NCBI GenBank assembly: GCA_003140915.1
Contig: PLLI01000112.1
Location: 1 to 14,784 of the forward strand
DNA: 14,784 nucleotides
Direction: 5' to 3'
Origin: Candidatus Omnitrophota bacterium
Lineage (GTDB): Bacteria; Omnitrophota; Gorgyraeia; 2-01-FULL-45-10
This document shows positions 1 to 5,148 of this stretch, in pieces. Numbering within the stretch: position 1 is the stretch's first letter; every line of letters starts with the position of its first letter. The translations under genes and the position numbers were made by a program. The notes below the pieces were generated by a model, which was not told the DNA's origin, did no database searches, and worked only from the letters and a program-made list of their open reading frames with translations.

Positions 1-2
1 TG

Positions 3-164
3 ACTTACGGAACGGACCTGGCCGGATCGTGCCTTGGGGCGCTATTTACCGGCGCTTTCCTGATACCGGTCCTGGGCATACCTGAATCGTGCCTTGCATT
101 AGCCGGCCTGAATCTCGTTATAATGGCAATGTTGATTTTTTCTTTTCGCAGGGATAAGGTATGA
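3..164 (+). CDS. C-terminal end of a polytopic membrane protein, possibly a membrane-fused spermidine synthase-like protein (partial)
   Basis: An open frame enters from the left edge and ends at TGA 162-164, giving 53 residues. The visible tail has two hydrophobic stretches: one around SCLGALFTGAFLIPVLGI, the other around LALAGLNLVIMAMLIF. It then has a short basic cytoplasmic-type end (SFRRDKV). The pattern YGTDLAGSCLGAL followed by a helix ending in PVLGI is reminiscent of the last transmembrane helices of membrane proteins fused to a spermidine synthase domain, but that is recalled from family style and the catalytic part lies outside the window. The stop is 24 bases before the response regulator start, so the two could share a transcript. 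An 11-base direct repeat (atcgtgccttg) occurs at about 27 and 86 in this fragment and probably reflects codon coincidence. I am fairly sure it is the end of a real membrane protein and unsure of its family. Confidence 0.5.
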   Translation, partial: TYGTDLAGSCLGALFTGAFLIPVLGIPESCLALAGLNLVIMAMLIFSFRRDKV

Positions 165-188
165 TATACTGTAGTGCGAGGCGGCATG

Positions 189-551
189 ATGGAAAAGAAG
201 ATATTGATTATTGACGATGAAACCGGATTTACCGACACCATAAAGATGAGGCTCGAGGCAAGGGGGTATCGCGTTTTCGCAGCGCCTGACGGCATATCCG
301 GGCTCGAAATGGCAAAAAAGAAAAATCCTGATATAATACTCCTCGACCTTGTAATGGCAAAGATGAACGGATTTCTCGTGCTGTCGGAATTGAAGAAGGA
401 TCCTTATACCTCGGCCATACCCGTTATTATACTCACAGCCAAGACCGAATTGGATTATGCATTCGATGCCGATGCTCTGGGCGCCGATAGTTATCTCTCC
501 AAGCCGGTTAAGATACAGGAGCTGGAGGACGTTCTCAGGAAATATATTTAA
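189..551 (+). CDS. Stand-alone receiver-domain response regulator
   Basis: A 120-residue protein made only of a CheY-like receiver domain, with no output domain. It should take a phosphoryl group from a histidine kinase and act through protein-protein contact in the cytoplasm. The acidic pocket is D9/D10, the phospho-acceptor is D53 (in IILLDLVMA), the switch threonine is T83 (IILTAK) and the conserved lysine is K105 (LSKPV). The Pro that normally follows the acceptor region (D..MP) is Ala57 here. I chose ATG 189 because GAGG at 178-181 lies 7 bases upstream. An in-frame GTG at 174 and ATG at 186 are alternatives, but the GTG would add residues outside the domain. TATGAT/TATACT-like -10 sequences sit at 160-170, but I see no convincing -35, so the promoter is uncertain. 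No kinase gene is in the window, so its partner and output are unknown. Confidence 0.9.
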   Translation: MEKKILIIDDETGFTDTIKMRLEARGYRVFAAPDGISGLEMAKKKNPDIILLDLVMAKMNGFLVLSELKKDPYTSAIPVIILTAKTELDYAFDADALGADSYLSKPVKIQELEDVLRKYI

Positions 552-676
552 TGGAAGACGCGAAAAAGGCATATGACACCGTAATTACGGATATTCACAT
601 GCCTTCTTTTGTATCGGTATTGTTGAAGCGGAAAATTAAAGGGCTTTTACGACTTTGCCGGCCTTTAGACACTTGA
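551..676 (+). pseudogene. Possible fragment of a second receiver domain, translationally coupled to the response regulator
   Basis: The A of the regulator's TAA stop is also the A of an ATG, opening a 41-codon frame that ends at TGA 674-676. Its first 18 residues, MEDAKKAYDTVITDIHMP, look like the segment of a receiver domain from helix 2 through the phospho-acceptor strand (the common pattern is YDvVITDIhMPgMdG). After that the similarity stops abruptly, and the tail overlaps the 3' end of rpmB on the other strand. Seen: the frame and the motif. Inferred: this is the remnant of a tandem second response regulator truncated by a deletion. Because the same bases form a two-way terminator hairpin, the resemblance may instead be chance. 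Low confidence that it is expressed as a functional peptide. Confidence 0.3.
563..610. terminator. Two-way terminator hairpin between response regulator and rpmB
   Basis: AAGGCAT (566-572) pairs with ATGCCTT (599-605), and inside lies the perfect 12-base palindrome CCGTAATTACGG (579-590), giving a branched or long hairpin. On the + strand the right arm is followed by CTTTT, and on the - strand by TTTTT. It therefore lies where converging transcripts of the regulator (+) and rpmB (-) would both need to stop. The T-runs are short, so efficiency is uncertain. Confidence 0.55.
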
Positions 677-866
677 CGCAGACGCAGATCCGCTTGGGGG
701 TGCCGTCCACGATGGCCCTGATGGTCTTTAAATTAGGCAGAAATCGGCGCGGGGTGATACCCGTTATCTTTTGTCCTACACCGCCTTTTTTCTTGGCAAG
801 GCCCCGTCGGACGATCGTTCGTCCGGCAACGGGTTTTTTGCCGCAAGTGAAACATATCTTAGACAT
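636..866 (-). CDS. rpmB: 50S ribosomal protein L28 (zinc-binding C+ form)
   Basis: The 76-residue product matches L28: N-terminal MSKICFTCGKKP, a basic middle, then FLPNLKTIRA and the C-terminal RICVCVKCLKAGKV. L28 sits in the large ribosomal subunit near the exit-site region. Cys5/Cys8 and Cys63/Cys66 form two CxxC pairs, the zinc-ribbon type of L28 (known to exist alongside cysteine-free versions). Cys61 is extra. The start is ATG at 864-866 on the minus strand, with GGAG about 8 bases upstream. An 18-residue upstream extension is open but lies beyond the ribosome binding site and contains no L28 sequence. The gene is monocistronic here, divergent from recG, with a promoter at 892-920 that overlaps the recG promoter and start codon. 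Confidence 0.96.
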   Translation of the reverse strand: MSKICFTCGKKPVAGRTIVRRGLAKKKGGVGQKITGITPRRFLPNLKTIRAIVDGTPKRICVCVKCLKAGKVVKAL

Positions 867-867
867 T

Positions 868-896
868 TTGTTTGCTCCGTTTTGAAGGGTTATATT
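868..896 (+). promoter_or_regulatory. Candidate sigma70-type promoter of recG
   Basis: TTGTTT at 868-873 and TATATT at 891-896 are separated by 17 bases. Transcription would begin near 903, leaving a leader of only about 12 bases before the recG ATG at 915, with at best a weak ribosome binding site (AGG at 902-904). The -10 overlaps the oppositely directed rpmB -10 by five bases. This is a consensus match only. Confidence 0.5.
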
Positions 897-920
897 AACA
901 TAGGTTAATAGAGTATGCAA
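892..920 (-). promoter_or_regulatory. Candidate sigma70-type promoter of rpmB
   Basis: Read on the minus strand, TTGCAT (915-920) and TAATAT (892-897) are 17 bases apart. The start would fall near 885, about 20 bases upstream of the rpmB ATG. The -35 covers the recG start codon, and the -10 overlaps the recG -10, so the two promoters share DNA and probably compete. Confidence 0.5.
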
Positions 921-3002
921 GAGAAAAATAGTTTAAAAACTCCGGTGAGATATTTCAAGGGGGTAGGTCCGAAGAAGGGGGAGCTCCTCGCGAAGCTCGG
1001 CATCGGGACAGCCGAGGACCTTCTCTACTATCTTCCGGCCAGATATGAGGATCGGTCGAACCTGACGGCGATAAAGGACCTGAAGATCGGAGAACACCAG
1101 ACCGTTGAAGGCGAGGTGATCACGTGCACCAACCGGATCGCAAAATCGGGCACGCGGTTTTTCCAAGTCGCCGTGACCGATAGGACCGGTTTTGTCCACG
1201 CGACCTGGTTTAACCAGCCTTACCTCAAGGATTATTTTAAAAAGGGCCAGCGCGTTATCCTGTACGGCAAGGTGGAGGTGCACGATAAACTCCAGATCCT
1301 CCAGCCGGAATACGAAATACTGGAAGGCGACGATACGGACTCGATCCATATAGGCAGGATCGTCCCGATATATTCAACGGTTGCAGGACTGGGGCAGAGA
1401 TACTTCCGGAGCCTCGCCGATACGGCCGTTTCGAAATATTGCCGGTCTCTCGTGGAAAAGCTTCCCACATATCTTCTGGCCAGAGAAAAGCTAGTCGACA
1501 TAAAATTTGCGGTGCGTAATATACATTTTCCCGCGACTTTCGAAAATCTCGAGAAGGCTTACCGCCGGATCGTCTTCGAGGAATTCTTCATGCTCCAGCT
1601 TGCCCTCGCCATCAAGAAGGCTCACTCGAAGGCGAGCGCGGAAGGTTTGGGGCATAAAGTTTCGGGCAAGCTTATCGATTCTTTCAAAAATAATCTGTCC
1701 TTCGAACTCACGGAAGGCCAGAAGAAGGCCATCTCTGACATATCGCGCGATATGTCAGAGACAAGACCCATGAACCGCCTGCTCGAAGGTGACGTGGGGA
1801 GCGGCAAGACGGTGGTGGCGGCTTATGCGCTGGTCCTCACCGTGCAGAACGGTTTCCAGGGCGTCATCATGGCGCCTACGGAAGTGCTCGCCAGGCAGCA
1901 CTTCATAGGTTTGAGTGAATTACTGATGCCGCTGGGGATAAGCATATCGCTCCTGATCGGCGGAATGACGCCTGAGACGAAGCGGCAGGTGGCCGAGGAG
2001 ATAAGAAGCGGCAGGATCGACATAGTCGTCGGGACGCATGCCGTGATCCAGGAATCCGTGCAGTTCAACAAACTGGGGATAGCGGTAATCGATGAACAGC
2101 ATAAATTTGGAGTAACACAGAGAGCTATCCTTAAACAAAAAGGTTACAACCCGCACATCCTTGTGATGACCGCGACGCCCATACCGAGAACGCTCGCCCT
2201 CACGGTTTACGGGGACCTCGATATTTCGGTAATAAGGGAATTACCTAAAGGACGTAAACCGATCGAGACGTATTGGGTCGAGGAGGAGAAACGCGGGAAA
2301 GCATATAAATTTGTGAAGGAAGAACTCGAAAAAGGCAGGCAGGCGTATGTGGTGTGTCCTTTGATAAAAGCAAGGGTCCAGGGTCCAGGGCCCAAGGGGC
2401 AGGGTGCGACGGAGATATATGAAAAACTGAAGACGGAAATTTTCCCGGATTATACCGTCGCCTTGTTGCACGGCAAGATGGGCTTGCAGGAAAAAGACAA
2501 AGTGATGAAGGAATTTAAAAAAGGGAAGATAGATCTCCTGGTATCTACTGTAGTAATAGAAGTCGGTATAGATGTGCCGAACGCTTCCGTTATGCTCGTT
2601 GAGAACGCGGAGCGGTTCGGCCTGGCGCAATTGCACCAGCTCAGGGGCCGGGTGGGCCGCGGTGAGCACGAATCTTATTGCATCCTGCTCGCCGATCCGA
2701 AGACCGAGGAGGCGGCGAAGAGAATAAGAGCCATAGAGAATACGCTTGACGGTTTTCAGATAGCCGAGGCGGACCTGGATATCCGCGGGCCGGGGGAGTT
2801 CTTCGGGACGAAGCAGCACGGGTTGCCTGAAATAAAATTCGGCAACATATTGAAAGACTTTGATATAATGGAACGCGCCAGGAAAGAGGCGTTCGGCCTC
2901 GTTGCCGCAGATCCGGCTCTTTCCGAGGAGCATCATCAGCAGTTGAAAACGGACCTATTAGATAAATTCAAGGATAAGCTTGAGTTAATAAACGTGGCAT
3001 AA
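915..3002 (+). CDS. recG: ATP-dependent DNA helicase RecG
   Basis: The 695-residue protein has the full RecG length (about 690). It remodels stalled replication forks and Holliday junctions. An N-terminal wedge/OB-fold region (about 1-240; FKGVGPKKGELLAKLGI near the start) binds branched DNA. The helicase core follows: Walker A GDVGSGKT at 292-299, the DEQH box at 393-396, TATPIPRT shortly after, and motif VI as QLRGRVGRG. The C-terminal part reads EADLDIRGPGEFFGTKQHG, typical of RecG. ATG 915 has only a weak Shine-Dalgarno sequence. Two oddities sit in the coding sequence: a perfect 30-bp palindrome at 1732-1761, just before Walker A, and a five-copy 7-base tandem repeat at 2373-2407 that gives RVQGPGPKGQGA in a loop where relatives usually have an acidic/charged stretch. 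The frame is intact through both. It is the first gene of the rightward housekeeping operon. Confidence 0.97.
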   Translation: MQEKNSLKTPVRYFKGVGPKKGELLAKLGIGTAEDLLYYLPARYEDRSNLTAIKDLKIGEHQTVEGEVITCTNRIAKSGTRFFQVAVTDRTGFVHATWFNQPYLKDYFKKGQRVILYGKVEVHDKLQILQPEYEILEGDDTDSIHIGRIVPIYSTVAGLGQRYFRSLADTAVSKYCRSLVEKLPTYLLAREKLVDIKFAVRNIHFPATFENLEKAYRRIVFEEFFMLQLALAIKKAHSKASAEGLGHKVSGKLIDSFKNNLSFELTEGQKKAISDISRDMSETRPMNRLLEGDVGSGKTVVAAYALVLTVQNGFQGVIMAPTEVLARQHFIGLSELLMPLGISISLLIGGMTPETKRQVAEEIRSGRIDIVVGTHAVIQESVQFNKLGIAVIDEQHKFGVTQRAILKQKGYNPHILVMTATPIPRTLALTVYGDLDISVIRELPKGRKPIETYWVEEEKRGKAYKFVKEELEKGRQAYVVCPLIKARVQGPGPKGQGATEIYEKLKTEIFPDYTVALLHGKMGLQEKDKVMKEFKKGKIDLLVSTVVIEVGIDVPNASVMLVENAERFGLAQLHQLRGRVGRGEHESYCILLADPKTEEAAKRIRAIENTLDGFQIAEADLDIRGPGEFFGTKQHGLPEIKFGNILKDFDIMERARKEAFGLVAADPALSEEHHQQLKTDLLDKFKDKLELINVA
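1732..1761. repeat. Perfect 30-bp palindrome inside recG
   Basis: The half-site TCTCTGACATATCGC is followed directly by its exact reverse complement, with the centre between 1746 and 1747 and no spacer. I checked all 15 base pairs individually. Pairing stops at the next base on each side (A/C). It encodes part of ISDISRDMSET (residues about 273-283), just upstream of Walker A, and the protein sequence there looks normal for RecG. Confidence 0.95.
2373..2407. repeat. Five tandem 7-base repeats within recG
   Basis: Consecutive units read AGGGTCC, AGGGTCC, AGGGCCC, AAGGGGC and AGGGTGC. The array is 35 bases, so each unit falls in a different frame and the translation (R487 to G497) is Gly/Pro/Gln-rich. 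A related array lies in ackA at 5964-5991. Confidence 0.85.
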
Positions 3003-3005
3003 GGC

Positions 3006-3051
3006 CCTGCACCTTCTATGGAAGGGCGGGGATTAGGGAAGAAGGTGCAGG
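3006..3051 (+). promoter_or_regulatory. Stem-loop in the recG-rsmD spacer that captures the rsmD ribosome binding site
   Basis: CCTGCACCTTCT (3006-3017) and AGAAGGTGCAGG (3040-3051) form a perfect 12-bp stem with a 22-base loop, ending directly at the rsmD ATG (3052). The Shine-Dalgarno GAAGG (3041-3045) lies inside the stem. A competing local hairpin CCTTC-TATG-GAAGG (3012-3025) uses the same left arm and would free it. No T-run follows, so this is not a classical terminator. Confidence 0.6.
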
Positions 3052-3606
3052 ATGAGGATTATAGGCGGGGAATACAGGTCAAGGCTTATAGAGATGCCGA
3101 AAGGCGCCCAGATACGTCCGACACAGGACAGGGTAAGAGAGGCGGTTTTTAATGTTCTTGCCGATGTCAATGGCAGGAGGGTTTTGGACCTGTTTGCCGG
3201 CAGCGGCGCTTATGGGATAGAGGCCCTGTCGAGAGGGGCCTCTTACGCTACGTTCGTTGAGAATAACTCCCGGTGCCTTGAGGTTATTGTTTCGAATATA
3301 AGCTCATTGGAAATACCGGAATCAAAATACACGATCCTGAGATCAAGCGCTTATATGGCGCTATCCCGTTTAGAGAAGGACGGCGAACAATTCGATCTCA
3401 TATTCGTAGATCCGCCTTATCACAAGGATATGGCCAAAAAATGCTTGCTTTATATCGATTATTATGATATATTGCGGCAAGCAGGTTTGGTTGTTGTTGA
3501 GCATTTCAAGGCCGATTCTCTCGAGGCGGACCTCGAAACGCTGGTCCCCGAAAAAGAGCGTAAATACGGCGATACGGTAATAACGATATTCAAGAAACCC
3601 GTTTAA
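3052..3606 (+). CDS. rsmD: 16S rRNA (guanine(966)-N2)-methyltransferase RsmD
   Basis: The 184-residue protein is a Rossmann-fold methyltransferase that uses S-adenosylmethionine to methylate G966 of 16S rRNA in the small subunit. Diagnostic sequences are RIIGGEYRSR at the N-terminus, IRPTQDRVREAVFNVL (about 21-36), the SAM-binding motif VLDLFAGSGAYGIEAL (from about 44) and the catalytic DPPY at 120-123. Length and order match the family. The ATG at 3052 has GAAGG 6 bases upstream, but this site is buried in the spacer stem-loop, which hints at control of translation. The rsmD-coaD pairing is common in bacteria and supports both calls. It ends at 3606, followed by a second stem-loop before coaD. 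Confidence 0.95.
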   Translation: MRIIGGEYRSRLIEMPKGAQIRPTQDRVREAVFNVLADVNGRRVLDLFAGSGAYGIEALSRGASYATFVENNSRCLEVIVSNISSLEIPESKYTILRSSAYMALSRLEKDGEQFDLIFVDPPYHKDMAKKCLLYIDYYDILRQAGLVVVEHFKADSLEADLETLVPEKERKYGDTVITIFKKPV

Positions 3607-3610
3607 GACC

Positions 3611-3649
3611 AAACTCAAAGCCAAAGGAGGCATTTTGCGCTTTGAGTTT
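3611..3649 (+). promoter_or_regulatory. Stem-loop in the rsmD-coaD spacer with a Shine-Dalgarno sequence in its loop
   Basis: AAACTCAAAGC (3611-3621) and GCTTTGAGTTT (3639-3649) form a perfect 11-bp stem. The 17-base loop contains AAAGGAGG (3623-3630), an excellent Shine-Dalgarno sequence with no suitably spaced ATG. Only four T bases (3647-3650) end the right arm, so it is at most a weak terminator. Other readings are an mRNA-processing/stability hairpin or a ribosome standby site for coaD. Confidence 0.55.
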
Positions 3650-3662
3650 TGCATAAAGGCTT

Positions 3663-4157
3663 ATGAACTCTTCCAAAATAGCCATATATCCCGGAACTTT
3701 CGACCCCGTAACCTACGGCCATATCGATTTGATAAAAAGGGCTTCGAGGATCTTCGATAAGGTGATCGTGTCTGTAGCGCATAACAAATCGAAAGGCGTG
3801 CTCTTCAGTGTAGCCGAGCGCGTATCGATGCTTGAAGACGCGGTGCGGGAAATAAAGAACGTCGAGATCGATCATTTTGAAGGTTTGGTAGTGGATTATG
3901 TAAAAAGATCCGGCTCACGGGTAATGATCCGGGGTTTGAGGATGCTCTCGGATTTTGAATACGAATTCCAGATGGCGCTCACGAACAGGAAGCTGGCTGA
4001 TAATATAGAGACGATCTTCATGATGCCGCACGAAGATTACTCGTATATCTCGAGCAAGCTTATAAAAGAAGCCGCTTCGCTCGGAGCGGATGTCAGTAAT
4101 TTTCTCCCGAAGAAGACGGAGATGGCTTTAAGAAAGAAATTGAAAAAGGCGAGGTAG
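3663..4157 (+). CDS. coaD: Phosphopantetheine adenylyltransferase
   Basis: The 164-residue enzyme transfers AMP from ATP to 4'-phosphopantetheine, making dephospho-CoA, the penultimate step of CoA synthesis. The N-terminal nucleotidyltransferase signature is IAIYPGTFDPVTYGH, with T17 and H20 of the TxGH motif. MIRGLR and the C-terminal YISSKLIKEAASLGADVSNFLP are the other family blocks. Length is typical (about 160). The ATG at 3663 has AAGG only 3 bases upstream, an unusually tight spacing. The better Shine-Dalgarno sequence at 3623-3630 is too far away and lies in a hairpin loop. Its product feeds the CoA used by the following pta and by the acyl-carrier chemistry of the fab genes further along. 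Confidence 0.96.
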   Translation: MNSSKIAIYPGTFDPVTYGHIDLIKRASRIFDKVIVSVAHNKSKGVLFSVAERVSMLEDAVREIKNVEIDHFEGLVVDYVKRSGSRVMIRGLRMLSDFEYEFQMALTNRKLADNIETIFMMPHEDYSYISSKLIKEAASLGADVSNFLPKKTEMALRKKLKKAR

Positions 4158-4160
4158 GCA

Positions 4161-5144
4161 TTGGGACTCATAGAAGAGATAAGAAATAAGGCAAAAACGG
4201 TTAAGAAGAAGATCGTCCTTCCCGAGAGCGATGATGATAGGACGATAGAAGCGCTCGATTACATACTTGATCAGGGCATAGCGAAAATAATTCTTATCGG
4301 GAAAGAAGAGGTAAAGAGCAAAATAAAGAGTAAAAATCTGAAAGACCTCGAGCTGATCGATCCCGAAACGTATAAAGATACCGACCGGATAGCGTCAGAG
4401 TATTACGAATTGAGGAAACTCAAAGGCGTAACTCCCGAAGAGGCGAAAGAGACTATCAGGAAGGATCGCCTTATTTTCAGCGGGATGCTCGTCCGGCGCG
4501 GCACGGCCGACGGGTTCGTCGCGGGCGCCAATCATACGACGGCGGATACCGTAAGAGCGGCCTTGCGTTCTTTGAGGATCGACAAGAACATCGGTGTAGT
4601 GTCGGGGGCGTTCCTGATGGTGGTGCCGAATTCTCATTACGGAGATCACGGCGCCTTTATATTTGCGGACTGCGGCGTGAACCCCGAACCCAACGCGAGG
4701 CAGCTTTCGGGTATCGCGGTTTCGAACGCGGACCTCTTCAGAAAATTGACCGGCAAGAAGCCGGTAGTTGCTTTTTTGAGTTATTCGAGCAAGGGAAGCG
4801 CCGAGGGTCCTCTCGTCGATAAAATGAAAGAGGCCGTGGAACGCGCCAGGGAGGCTTCGCCGGGCTTATTGGTTGACGGCGAATTCCAGGTTGACAGCGC
4901 GATCGTTCCCGAAGTTGCCGCGATAAAATGCCCCGGGAACGAAGTGGCCGGCAAGGCAAATGTGTTGATATTCCCAGATTTAAATTCCGGTAACATATCT
5001 TATAAGATGACCCAGCGGCTGGCCAACGCGAGGGCCGTAGGGCCGCTTCTCACCGGATTTACAAAACCCGCAAGCGACCTCTCGCGAGGCTGCGACGCGG
5101 AAGACATAATCGACGCTGTTGCCGTAACAGCGATAAGGGCTTAA
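4161..5144 (+). CDS. pta: Phosphate acetyltransferase
   Basis: The 327-residue protein belongs to the short, single-domain Pta class (PTA/PTB family). It converts acetyl-CoA and phosphate to acetyl phosphate and CoA, reversibly. Family blocks include IVLPESDDDRTIEAL near the N-terminus, FVAGANHTTADTVRAAL in the middle, and NANARAVGPLLTG-type sequence (here LANARAVGPLLTG) followed by DLSRGCDAEDI. S308, R309 and D315 correspond to the residues known for catalysis and CoA binding in the archaeal enzyme. The start is TTG at 4161, three bases after the coaD stop, with GAGG at 4151-4154. The next gene is ackA, and the pair makes or uses ATP through acetyl phosphate. A butyryl-specific enzyme is the main alternative, but the ackA neighbour and the close match favour acetyl. 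Confidence 0.93.
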   Translation: MGLIEEIRNKAKTVKKKIVLPESDDDRTIEALDYILDQGIAKIILIGKEEVKSKIKSKNLKDLELIDPETYKDTDRIASEYYELRKLKGVTPEEAKETIRKDRLIFSGMLVRRGTADGFVAGANHTTADTVRAALRSLRIDKNIGVVSGAFLMVVPNSHYGDHGAFIFADCGVNPEPNARQLSGIAVSNADLFRKLTGKKPVVAFLSYSSKGSAEGPLVDKMKEAVERAREASPGLLVDGEFQVDSAIVPEVAAIKCPGNEVAGKANVLIFPDLNSGNISYKMTQRLANARAVGPLLTGFTKPASDLSRGCDAEDIIDAVAVTAIRA

Positions 5145-5148
5145 ATTC

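Noticed and set aside
99..572. Long minus-strand open frame opposite the response regulator
   Set aside because: It is antisense to a clear receiver domain, shows no domain of its own and has no ribosome binding site or context.
2241..2936. 231-codon minus-strand open frame inside recG
   Set aside because: Antisense shadow of the conserved helicase core; its composition follows the RecG codons and no motif is visible.
3635..3760. Short TTG-started frame placed well after AAAGGAGG in the rsmD-coaD spacer
   Set aside because: It runs out of frame over the start of coaD with no recognisable product; it is a shadow of coaD coding sequence.
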